Part shown: positions 8,096-15,012 of the stretch, piece by piece
How the letters are laid out: each line of letters starts with the position of its first letter
How positions within the stretch are numbered: position 1 is the first letter of the stretch
NCBI GenBank assembly: GCA_964473455.1
Contig: CAYYQX010000001.1
Coordinates: forward strand, 62,001 to 126,000
Length of the DNA stretch: 64,000 nt
Source of the DNA: JALELF01 sp964473455
GTDB lineage: Bacteria; Bacillota_I; Bacilli_A; RF39; UBA660
Direction: 5' to 3'
The notes under the pieces: model-generated
Databases searched by the model: none
What the model was told of the DNA's origin: nothing
Seen by the model: the letters and a program-made list of their open reading frames with translations, nothing else
Translations under genes and position numbers: made by a program

Positions 8096-9646
8096 TTATT
8101 TACTTTCTTCCTTGACTTCTTCTTTTTTACCTGTTAATACATATCCGTTGTTTAACAAATCTTCATCCTTATCACTTAAACTCCACTTATAATCTGTTGA
8201 ACCACCTGTACAATATTTATCAGCATATCTATAATATGTTATTTGTTTTGTACATGTTGTTCCATTTAATGCATATCCTGTTGGACAAGTTTTGTTTTCA
8301 GTTGGATTCTCTGTTTCAACTTCGTTAATTATTTTTTTACATTTTGTTTGATCTAATAAGTAATCGCTTCCATATTTATCACAATTATATGTGATATTTT
8401 TATTGATTGATTTATTATCAGAAGTTGTACATGTTGTTCCACTTAAGCTTCCACCAGCTAAACAATAGTAACTATCATTACCTGATGCACTATTTGTTAT
8501 TGTACATGTTGTTCCATTTAAACTTCCGCCTTTTGGACAACTATATCCTGAAACATAAGCTACATCTTTTGTACATGTTGTATTTTTGTATGTACAACTT
8601 GTTTCGTATACTATTCCAACACCAGGTTCATAAACTGCGATATCAGAACAAACTTTAATTTTACAAGCGTATGTTTCTTTTCTAACTGAGTATTCTGATG
8701 AACTTTGATAAGAATATATACAAGCTGTTCCAACTAATGTAAATACCTTGCCGTCAACATTATATTGATTACAGTTATATGTTGTTACTTTTTCTGCTGG
8801 TACTGTTGTAGTTGCTTTACAAGCATAACTAGTGTCGTTTTCATCTGAAACAACAACAGTTTGAACTTTTTGATTATTAACTAAAACATATGCACCATCT
8901 TTTAATACATAATAATTACTTCCATAATTACTACAATTATATGTAACAACTTTTGTTGCGTCTTTTGCTTCTTCACCATTTACTGTTTTATTACATAATT
9001 TTGTTGTTTGGTTATATGAATATCCTTCTGGACAAGTATAACTTATTGTTGCATCTTGTGTTGAAGTACCTGTTTTTGTTTCAACTTTTCTTGTACTAGT
9101 TGGAGCTACATAAGATGTTTGCCAATTTGACCAAGCACCAAAGTCAGTCCATGTACAAGGTGTTTCTTTCTTATATTCATATTTAAATACTTCTTTTATC
9201 TCACAAACATCGTTCTCACAATAATCATAACAACCTAAATGAACTAATATGTAATCTTCATCATCTGTACAAGACAAATAAATTTTCAAAACATATTCAT
9301 CGCTGTTTTCTTTTGTTATTTGAACATAAGAAGTATTTATATTACACTTCTCGCCATTACTATCGTATAACTCTAGTAATAGTTTTTCGTCAATCATTTC
9401 ACTTAAAGTCATTTTTTCACTTTTACCAATCACTTGTGGTAATCTTGGGTTTGTAAAATAACTCACTGCTGCTTCTTTCATTACTGTTAAATTGTCATTA
9501 AACAATTGTTTTGAATTAGCAATTTCCTTATCTTTCAAAAATGATTTTGATGGAAATAACCACAAAAGTATAAAGACAAATAACATAATAAATAATAAAT
9601 TAAATATTACGTCTTTAAGTGTGAATGATTCGTTTCTTCTTTCCAT
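8096..9646 (-). CDS. Membrane-anchored cysteine-rich protein with pilin-like N-terminus, 516 aa
   Basis: The N-terminus MERRNESFTLKD then a hydrophobic helix (about 14-31) resembles a type IV prepilin, but Ser replaces the usual Gly at -1 and Asp stands for Glu at +5. Residues 40-150 look like a pilin head (VMKEAAVSYF, then TLSEMIDEKLL). A segment near 165-190 with WTDFGAWSNW resembles a thrombospondin type 1 start. The rest, to about 480, is a run of short repeats of the form CxxGysLnGTTC or YNCxxYGS. I count 25 cysteines in all. No cell-wall sorting signal. First gene of a two-gene transcript with 7005; function unknown, likely surface adhesion or display. Confidence 0.75.
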   Translation of the reverse strand: MERRNESFTLKDVIFNLLFIMLFVFILLWLFPSKSFLKDKEIANSKQLFNDNLTVMKEAAVSYFTNPRLPQVIGKSEKMTLSEMIDEKLLLELYDSNGEKCNINTSYVQITKENSDEYVLKIYLSCTDDEDYILVHLGCYDYCENDVCEIKEVFKYEYKKETPCTWTDFGAWSNWQTSYVAPTSTRKVETKTGTSTQDATISYTCPEGYSYNQTTKLCNKTVNGEEAKDATKVVTYNCSNYGSNYYVLKDGAYVLVNNQKVQTVVVSDENDTSYACKATTTVPAEKVTTYNCNQYNVDGKVFTLVGTACIYSYQSSSEYSVRKETYACKIKVCSDIAVYEPGVGIVYETSCTYKNTTCTKDVAYVSGYSCPKGGSLNGTTCTITNSASGNDSYYCLAGGSLSGTTCTTSDNKSINKNITYNCDKYGSDYLLDQTKCKKIINEVETENPTENKTCPTGYALNGTTCTKQITYYRYADKYCTGGSTDYKWSLSDKDEDLLNNGYVLTGKKEEVKEESK

Positions 9647-9677
9647 AAATAGTTTCCCCCTTTTTCAATGCGCTTTT

Positions 9678-9705
9678 ATTATATCTTTTTTTTTGCTTTT
9701 GTCAA
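9678..9705 (-). promoter_or_regulatory. Proximal promoter of the 8096-7005 cassette
   Basis: TTGACA (9700-9705), 16-base A-rich spacer, TATAAT (9678-9683): both hexamers are consensus. Confidence 0.8.
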
Positions 9706-9748
9706 GTTTTTGCTTTATTTCTATAATAATTCCCATTGATTGACACCT

Positions 9749-9777
9749 ATACTAACATAAAAAAGGTATACTGTCAA
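9749..9777 (-). promoter_or_regulatory. Possible distal promoter of the 8096-7005 cassette
   Basis: TTGACA (9772-9777), 17-base spacer, TAGTAT (9749-9754) with TG one base upstream. The -35 overlaps the stop of the Smr gene. Tandem with the proximal promoter. Confidence 0.5.
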
Positions 9778-10043
9778 ATTGCTATTTTAACGATAGTACA
9801 CCCTGTATTATAATAGCTTTGCTTGAATTCCAAGACTTTTTTATTTTTTGTTAAAGTTTCCCTAGTAGCTTCTCTAAGAATTCCCCTACCATTGCCATGA
9901 ATAATAGAGAATACTTCCTGTTTTAACTTAACTTTATCTTCTATATAGTCATTTATCGCAACCTTTGCCGAAATTCTATCATATCCATGAATATCTAAAG
10001 ATGGTAAACTATCAACAAAAATTATATTATTCAAACTTGTCAT
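9774..10043 (-). CDS. Small stand-alone Smr-domain protein
   Basis: 89 aa, nearly all a single Smr domain as found at the C-terminus of MutS2: LDIHG at residues 16-20 and IIHGNGRGILR at 47-57. Stand-alone Smr proteins are known or suspected DNA or RNA nucleases acting on branched or collided substrates; the exact role here is not known. The start lies inside the end of the PfkB-family gene (17-base overlap), so the two are translationally coupled although they have no obvious functional link. Confidence 0.8.
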   Translation of the reverse strand: MTSLNNIIFVDSLPSLDIHGYDRISAKVAINDYIEDKVKLKQEVFSIIHGNGRGILREATRETLTKNKKVLEFKQSYYNTGCTIVKIAI

Positions 10044-10926
10044 AGAACTTTTTCACTTCTTCTTTTAGTGGGACAGAGTTTTTACTGCCAACTTTTGTCA
10101 CAGAAAGTGCTCCTACTATATTGGAAAGCTTAAGTGCTTCTTCAAACTTATATCCTTTAATTAAGGAATATACAAACGCACCGTGAAAAAAATCTCCGGC
10201 TCCAGTTGTATCAAGTGGTTTAACTTTTAATGATGGCATAATTTTTATAAATTCTTCTTCCATATATAAGCAGCCATTCTCTTCTAATGTAATGACAATT
10301 GTATTATTAAAAATTTCTTTCATCTTTTTATATATGTTAACAAGTGTTTCTTTATTGTTAAAGTCTATTATCATATTAGTAACTTTTTCAGCAAACTCTT
10401 TTGAGCAAATTAAATACTTTACTTCCTTTGAGAGTTCAACAATTTCAGGAGTTGCTCTGCCAGCATCTATTACAGATATGGCATTGTTAAATTGCCTAAT
10501 TAACTTTCTTGAAATTTCTATTTCTTGGCCATCTACTAAAATTATATCAGGAGTAAAGTCTATTTCTACTAAAGGATAAGCAATATCATTATTTCGATAA
10601 GTAAGAATTGTTCTGCTTCCATTACTCTTATTAGCTACTATTGTACTAACTGTTGTTTCATAATTGTCTTTTTTTATTAAATATTTAGTATTAACATTTA
10701 CTTCTTTTAATTCTTTTTCTATCTTATTTCCATAAAAGTCATTGCCAACAAGTCCCATAAAATATGTTTCAATACCATACTTGCCAAGAAGATATGCTGC
10801 ATTATTAGCTGGACCGCCACCACACTCAACTTTTTGATTTACTCTAGTTTTTGTATTTTCTTTTAAAAACGTATCTAGTAAAAAAGTAACATCGTATGCG
10901 GCATGTCCAATACACAAAGCCTTCAT
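10027..10926 (-). CDS. PfkB-family carbohydrate kinase
   Basis: Ribokinase-like sugar or nucleoside kinase, 299 aa. GGGPANNAAY near residue 36 is the first PfkB signature (substrate side) and DTTGAGDFFHGA near 240 is the second, with the catalytic Asp and anion hole. The substrate cannot be told from sequence; ribokinase, fructokinase and adenosine kinase subfamilies all fit. ATG at 10926 follows a good AGGAGG-like site. An extended -10 (TGATATAAT, 10948-10956) lies upstream. Followed by an overlapping Smr gene and back-to-back with the NifU-like gene. Confidence 0.88.
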   Translation of the reverse strand: MKALCIGHAAYDVTFLLDTFLKENTKTRVNQKVECGGGPANNAAYLLGKYGIETYFMGLVGNDFYGNKIEKELKEVNVNTKYLIKKDNYETTVSTIVANKSNGSRTILTYRNNDIAYPLVEIDFTPDIILVDGQEIEISRKLIRQFNNAISVIDAGRATPEIVELSKEVKYLICSKEFAEKVTNMIIDFNNKETLVNIYKKMKEIFNNTIVITLEENGCLYMEEEFIKIMPSLKVKPLDTTGAGDFFHGAFVYSLIKGYKFEEALKLSNIVGALSVTKVGSKNSVPLKEEVKKFYDKFE

Positions 10927-10966
10927 AATTCCTCCTATTATATTGTTATTATATCATAAAATTATA

Positions 10967-10995
10967 TTTACTACCATGTGTTTTGTGTGTATAAT
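10967..10995 (+). promoter_or_regulatory. Promoter of the NifU-like gene
   Basis: TTTACT (10967-10972), 17-base spacer, TATAAT (10990-10995), followed by GAGGT and the ATG at 11015. Confidence 0.65.
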
Positions 10996-11014
10996 TATTA
11001 GTAGTGAGGTAAAA

Positions 11015-11248
11015 ATGGATAAAATTACAAGAATCAAAGAAATAATAAATGAAATAAAGCCATTCATTGAAAACGATGGAGGTAGCATTGAATTTGTAAA
11101 ATATGAAGACAATATTGTTTATGTTTCCTTAAGTGGGGCGTGCAAAGGGTGCCCTATGGCAGAAGTCACTTTAAAAGAAGGCGTTGAATCATTAATTATA
11201 AATGAACTACCAGAAGTAAAAGCCGTTGTTAATATAGAAAAGAACTGA
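11015..11248 (+). CDS. NifU C-terminal-domain iron-sulfur scaffold protein
   Basis: 77 aa when started at the ATG at 11015, which has GAGGT at the right distance; further upstream in-frame codons overlap the promoter. The protein is a single NifU C-terminal domain: DGGSIEFV, then GACKGCPMAEVTLKEGVE with the CxxC pair Cys43 and Cys46 that holds a transferable [4Fe-4S] cluster. Comparable to B. subtilis YutI and to Nfu proteins. Divergent from pfkB and convergent with the DUF1292-like gene; its TGA lies inside the shared terminator stem. Confidence 0.9.
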   Translation: MDKITRIKEIINEIKPFIENDGGSIEFVKYEDNIVYVSLSGACKGCPMAEVTLKEGVESLIINELPEVKAVVNIEKN

Positions 11249-11262
11249 AATCAGTTCTTTTC
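11237..11262. terminator. Convergent hairpin between NifU-like and DUF1292-like genes
   Basis: Long stem AAAAGAACTGA/TCAGTTCTTTT with a two-base centre. The stop codons of both convergent genes lie in the arms. The T-runs are short, so strength is uncertain. Confidence 0.65.
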
Positions 11263-11910
11263 TTCTAATATTTCTTGTATTTTTCTTAGTTTTTCTAATA
11301 ATTCATCATTTTCTTTAATCAATTTTTCATTTGTATCTAACAACTGTTTATTTGATTCTAACATTTTATCATATAAATTTTCATAAGAAGTTGTTAAATC
11401 TTCTTCTGTAGCAACTTCAGATGAAACTTCTTTTTTGATTTCTTTCTCTGAATCGTTCTTTGAAATATATTCTGTTGTTTCTGTTGGAATTGGAATTGCT
11501 GTATTTCTTTCTTCTCTTAGTCTTTGAACTATCTCAAAGCTTTTTTTGTTTGCACTAAATAATTCTACAAAGTTATCCTGTAGTTTAAATGCCTTACTAC
11601 CATTTACTTTAACATCACTTACTTCTATTGGATCAGCATCGTTAATAGAAACCGGTTTATTTTCTTTATTTTCACTTATCGTCTTTTCTAAAAACTTTTT
11701 GATCAAAGACCACTCGTTTTTATCTATTACTTCTCTACCAACTTTTATACCGTTGTCACTTTCGATTTTGGTTAGATATAAAGTAATAAAATTACTAGCA
11801 TCCTTTTCGTTTTTGGAATATATTAAGTATTTATCATTAACATTAGTAAAATACCTTATTAATTCCGCTTCAAATTTATTGTTTTTTTCGTCTATTAAAC
11901 TTATTTTCAT
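11251..11910 (-). CDS. DUF1292-like N-terminal domain with C-terminal coiled coil
   Basis: 219 aa, cytoplasmic. Residues 1-75 (IDEKNNKFEAEL, YLIYSKNE, ITLYLTKIE) resemble the small YrzB/DUF1292 proteins of Firmicutes. A low-complexity Glu/Ser/Thr linker follows, and about 175-219 is a heptad-like coiled coil (KQLLDTNEKLIKENDELLEKL). DUF1292 has no established function. Own promoter with extended -10. The assignment of the first domain is by pattern only. Confidence 0.7.
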   Translation of the reverse strand: MKISLIDEKNNKFEAELIRYFTNVNDKYLIYSKNEKDASNFITLYLTKIESDNGIKVGREVIDKNEWSLIKKFLEKTISENKENKPVSINDADPIEVSDVKVNGSKAFKLQDNFVELFSANKKSFEIVQRLREERNTAIPIPTETTEYISKNDSEKEIKKEVSSEVATEEDLTTSYENLYDKMLESNKQLLDTNEKLIKENDELLEKLRKIQEILEEKN

Positions 11911-11938
11911 TTTTTACTCCTTTTTATTCTCTTCTTAT

Positions 11939-11966
11939 ATTATAGCAATTATTTTTATAATTACAA
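11939..11966 (-). promoter_or_regulatory. Promoter of the DUF1292-like gene
   Basis: TTGTAA (11961-11966), 16-base spacer, TATAAT (11939-11944) with TGC just upstream (extended -10). It overlaps the end of the SDR gene. Confidence 0.65.
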
Positions 11967-12716
11967 CAAATTGTTTGTTTTCTTTTTATATTTATAACTT
12001 GTCTTTAATTGAAATTTGGAAGTTAAAAATCTAGCGAAGAAAACTCCTATTTTTGTTTTAAATCCAGGCATAATAACAACTTTTTTACTAAACATTTTTT
12101 TTAATGCATAATTAGCTGCATCATAACTTTCTAACTGATGATTAAATTTTACATTGGCAACTTTACTAAATTCCGTTTTTACTGGTCCTGGGCAAAAAGC
12201 TCCTATATAAACATTACTTCTCTTTTCTTTTAATTCTTCACTAATAGCTAGCGTAAGTTTTAAAACATAGGCTTTTGTAGCGTAATATGTAGCCATTAAA
12301 GGGCCTTCAAGAAAAGCGGCAGCTGAAGATACATTTAACACAAAACCTTTATCATTTTTGATAAAATCTCTTAAAAATAGTTTTGTCAAAGTGTGAAGAG
12401 ACTTTATATTTAAATCAATCATATCAAGTTCTTTTTCTAACTTTATCTTATTAAATTCACCAAAAAAGCCAAAACCAGCATTATTTATTAATATATCTAT
12501 GTTTTCTTTTTTAACTTGGTTATATAACTTCATACAGTTATATGTCGAAGATATATCCATTGTAATAATAGTGACTTCTCCTTTTAGTTCTTCTTTTAGT
12601 TTTTCTAGTTTTTGTGTTCTTCGTGCGACTAATATCAAGTTAAAGCCTTTTTCACTCAATATTCTTGCCATATCGGCACCCATTCCTGAACTTGCTCCTG
12701 TAATTAGCGCTGTCAT
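11961..12716 (-). CDS. Short-chain dehydrogenase/reductase
   Basis: Classical SDR of 251 aa. TGASSGMG at residues 6-13 binds NAD(P), NNAG stabilises the fold, the catalytic Ser lies in NVSSAA, and YYATK holds the Tyr-x3-Lys pair. ARR after the second strand (VARRTQ) favours NADPH. The C-terminal 30 residues are basic and may contact membrane. Substrate unknown; closest general type is the DltE/YqjQ group. Starts 8 bases after the adenosine deaminase stop, in the same operon. Confidence 0.9.
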   Translation of the reverse strand: MTALITGASSGMGADMARILSEKGFNLILVARRTQKLEKLKEELKGEVTIITMDISSTYNCMKLYNQVKKENIDILINNAGFGFFGEFNKIKLEKELDMIDLNIKSLHTLTKLFLRDFIKNDKGFVLNVSSAAAFLEGPLMATYYATKAYVLKLTLAISEELKEKRSNVYIGAFCPGPVKTEFSKVANVKFNHQLESYDAANYALKKMFSKKVVIMPGFKTKIGVFFARFLTSKFQLKTSYKYKKKTNNLL

Positions 12717-12724
12717 GTTACCTC

Positions 12725-13678
12725 CTAATAATTATTTATTTTTAATAATAATTCCTCTTTCTCTTTATTGCTTATAAAGCTAGCTTTAATTGCATTTATA
12801 TTAAATATAGTAAACTCTTTTTTACTAAATTTAAAGCATTTTTTTAGTTTTTTATATTCTTTTGATAAAGTAATACTAGAAACAGTATTATTATCTGTGT
12901 TTATAGTAACTAATATCCCTTTTTCATATATTGTTTTTATTGGATGATCCTTGTATTTTTTTACTACTTTAGTATCAATATTACTTGTTGGACATATTTC
13001 TAATACTATATTTTCATTCTTTATTTTTTCTATCACACTCTCGTCATCTAAACATCTTATACCATGGCCAAGTCTTTTGGTACCAAAGTTTATAGCGCTT
13101 GTTATACTTTCAATACCAGAAGCTTCTCCAGCATGAATTGTGTATGGAATACCAAATGTATTAGCTAGTTCAAATAGCTTTTGATAGTTTTTTGTTGGAT
13201 AAGTAGCTTCATCCCCTGCTAAATCTATGCCCACAACTCCTTTGTTTAAGTAGCTCTTAGCTAGATATATTATTTTTTCATTATCTTCGTAACTTAAACC
13301 TCTCATCATACATAATATTAGATTTGTTTTTATATCAACTTGTTTTAATCCTTCTAAAACACTTTCTATAACTTCTTCTAGTGTTAAACCCTCTTTAGTA
13401 TGAAAAATTGGTGCGAATCTAATTTCAGAATATATTACATTATCTTTTTTTAAGTCTTTGGCTAGTTCTTTTGCCACTCTAGTTAGGTTTTCTTTTGTCT
13501 GCATTATACTAATTGGTATTTCAAATTTAGTTAAATATGACTTTAAATCTTCGTTTCTTTTATTTATTATCATATCTTTTTTGACGTTTCTTTTTAAAAG
13601 TTGGTTAGCTGTCTTTATTCTAACTGATCCATCTAAATGTATATGAAGTAATACTTTAGGCATTTTTCTTATATTCAT
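12725..13678 (-). CDS. Adenosine deaminase family protein
   Basis: 317 aa from the ATG at 13678, chosen because AGGA lies ten bases upstream; a GTG at 13687 would sit on top of that site. Metal ligands are present: HIH at residues 12-14, HAGEA and GHGIRC. The usual TDDP metal and substrate motif reads TDNN here, so the second Asp is Asn. It would deaminate adenosine to inosine, or adenine or another purine if it belongs to a sister group. Co-transcribed with the SDR gene. A weak -35 (TTTCTA, 13722-13727, read on the other strand) with extended -10 (13699-13704) precedes it. Confidence 0.85.
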   Translation of the reverse strand: MNIRKMPKVLLHIHLDGSVRIKTANQLLKRNVKKDMIINKRNEDLKSYLTKFEIPISIMQTKENLTRVAKELAKDLKKDNVIYSEIRFAPIFHTKEGLTLEEVIESVLEGLKQVDIKTNLILCMMRGLSYEDNEKIIYLAKSYLNKGVVGIDLAGDEATYPTKNYQKLFELANTFGIPYTIHAGEASGIESITSAINFGTKRLGHGIRCLDDESVIEKIKNENIVLEICPTSNIDTKVVKKYKDHPIKTIYEKGILVTINTDNNTVSSITLSKEYKKLKKCFKFSKKEFTIFNINAIKASFISNKEKEELLLKINNY

Positions 13679-13706
13679 AAACTTCACATCCTAACTTTAT
13701 TTTATC

Positions 13707-13735
13707 ATAAAAAAATAACTATTTCTAGTTATTTT
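13707..13735 (-). terminator. Terminator of the 13725 gene
   Basis: 10-bp stem AAAATAACTA/TAGTTATTTT with a four-base loop and T-run on the minus strand; the TAG stop lies in the stem. Confidence 0.85.
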
Positions 13736-14099
13736 GGCTAGCTTTCCATTTTGCATTAATAACATCATAATGTTGCCTTGCTTCTTTCATTGCTTGTCTT
13801 CTACTAAATGTTTTTCTTTTATGCGTAGCGCTTACTTCATAATAATTACTTAGTGGTTCCATATAACTAATAGTATAGCTTGTTTTGCTAGAATCATGGT
13901 CTGTAGCAATTAATATTTTTGGATATTGTAAATCAATAAAGTTGCCTTCTTCTGTTTTTCTTAAAATTGTCCAATAACCGTATCCTGATGTACCAATTAA
14001 TAACAGACCACCCAGGTCTTCTTCAAACTCATGATCTTTAGAATAAATCACATCAATAGCTGCCAGATATAATTCATCTAAATTGTATTGTTCAAACAT
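13725..14099 (-). CDS. Unknown protein, 124 aa
   Basis: No recognised family. The ATG at 14099 has AAAGGAGG at ideal spacing, so the seven in-frame codons upstream are not used. The N-terminus is acidic and helical, a beta-like core follows (GGLLLIGTSGYGYWTILRK), and the C-terminus is basic (KRKTFSRRQAMKEARQ). No membrane segment. Single-gene unit with its own strong promoter and terminator. Confidence 0.72.
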   Translation of the reverse strand: MFEQYNLDELYLAAIDVIYSKDHEFEEDLGGLLLIGTSGYGYWTILRKTEEGNFIDLQYPKILIATDHDSSKTSYTISYMEPLSNYYEVSATHKRKTFSRRQAMKEARQHYDVINAKWKASQNN

Positions 14100-14122
14100 A
14101 TTTGCCTCCTTTGTTTTCAACT

Positions 14123-14150
14123 ATTATACTATAATAAAATTAAATATCAA
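14123..14150 (-). promoter_or_regulatory. Promoter of the 13725 gene
   Basis: TTGATA (14145-14150), 16-base spacer, TATAAT (14123-14128). Confidence 0.7.
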
Positions 14151-14160
14151 GTATTTTTAT

Positions 14161-14184
14161 AAAAACCGTTGAAATTCAACGGTT
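14161..14184 (-). terminator. ssrA terminator
   Basis: Stem AACCGTTGA/TCAACGGTT with a three-base loop followed by five T, starting 12 bases past the tmRNA CCA end. Confidence 0.85.
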
Positions 14185-14195
14185 AACATTTATAA

Positions 14196-14535
14196 TGGTG
14201 GAGCTGAGGAGAATCGAACTCCTGTCCAAAAACACATCCTAAGTTACATCTACAAGTTTAGCTAGTTAAAAATTTCCTAATAAAGTCTGGTAACCAACAA
14301 ACCAAACTAATAGTAGTCTATTAAATTCATAATTACCTCTAGACTAAATAATTATATATCCTATTTTTATGAGCCAAAATATTTCCAATAGGAGAAAAAA
14401 TAAGTTGGCCTCTCACTAATTTCTTAAGCGAAAGCTAATTGATTTCTGTTTCCAGATATTTTTTTTTGCATTTATGGTATGCCTACCACTTGCCGTAAAA
14501 TCCTCAGTTATTCTTGTCGAAACCTGTGCAGCCCC
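14196..14535 (-). ncRNA. ssrA: tmRNA (ssrA)
   Basis: 340 nt on the minus strand. The 5' end GGGGCTGCACAGG pairs with the 3' end CAGCTCC-ACCA to form the tRNA-like acceptor stem, and a T-arm with TTCGATTC lies before the CCA. The tag frame that ends in NQLAFA and TAA (about 14433-14475) gives a hydrophobic degradation tail like the AFA ends of Mollicute tags. Upstream of it a GCA triplet, the usual resume codon, is followed by nine A and falls one base out of that frame (see findings). Own promoter and terminator; smpB lies directly upstream. Confidence 0.95.
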
Positions 14536-14541
14536 ACAAGA

Positions 14542-14569
14542 ATTATACCAAACAATCAAAAAAAGTCAA
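14542..14569 (-). promoter_or_regulatory. ssrA promoter
   Basis: TTGACT (14564-14569), 16-base spacer, TATAAT (14542-14547). The -35 overlaps the last codons of smpB. Confidence 0.75.
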
Positions 14570-15003
14570 TTTTTAAATTGCCTTTGATTTTCTCTTTCAA
14601 TATCTTTCTTCTTAATAGCTTCTCTTTTGTCATAACTTTTCTTACCTTTTGCGATACCAATTAATAATTTTGCTTTGTTTTTAACAAAATATAATTTCAA
14701 AGGAATTAAAGTATAACCTTCCATACCAACTTTATCTCTTATTTTTAAGATTTCTCTTTTATTTAAAAGCAGTTTTCTTGTTCTTGTTTCATTATGGTTA
14801 AAAATACTGCCTTCATTATAAAGACTTATATGCATATTTAAAACATATATTTCATCATTTCTAACCATAGCGTAACTATCTTTTAAATTGGCTTTACCAA
14901 GTTTAATTGATTTTATTTCTGTGCCTTTTAAAGCAATCCCCGCTTCATATGTTTCAAATATTTGAAAATCAAAATAAGCTTTTCTATTATTTATCTCTAT
15001 CAT
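14566..15003 (-). CDS. smpB: SsrA-binding protein SmpB
   Basis: 145 aa, near the family norm. Binds the tRNA-like domain of tmRNA and brings it to stalled ribosomes. Signatures: YFDFQIFETYEAGIALKGTE at the N-terminus with GTEIKS, then SYA, the RKLLL core, and the basic tail KKSYDKREAIKKKDIERE that enters the empty mRNA channel. It lies immediately before its RNA partner ssrA and 9 bases after the CapA-like gene, so it is probably transcribed from the upstream promoter. Confidence 0.96.
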   Translation of the reverse strand: MIEINNRKAYFDFQIFETYEAGIALKGTEIKSIKLGKANLKDSYAMVRNDEIYVLNMHISLYNEGSIFNHNETRTRKLLLNKREILKIRDKVGMEGYTLIPLKLYFVKNKAKLLIGIAKGKKSYDKREAIKKKDIERENQRQFKN

Positions 15004-15012
15004 AAAAACCTC

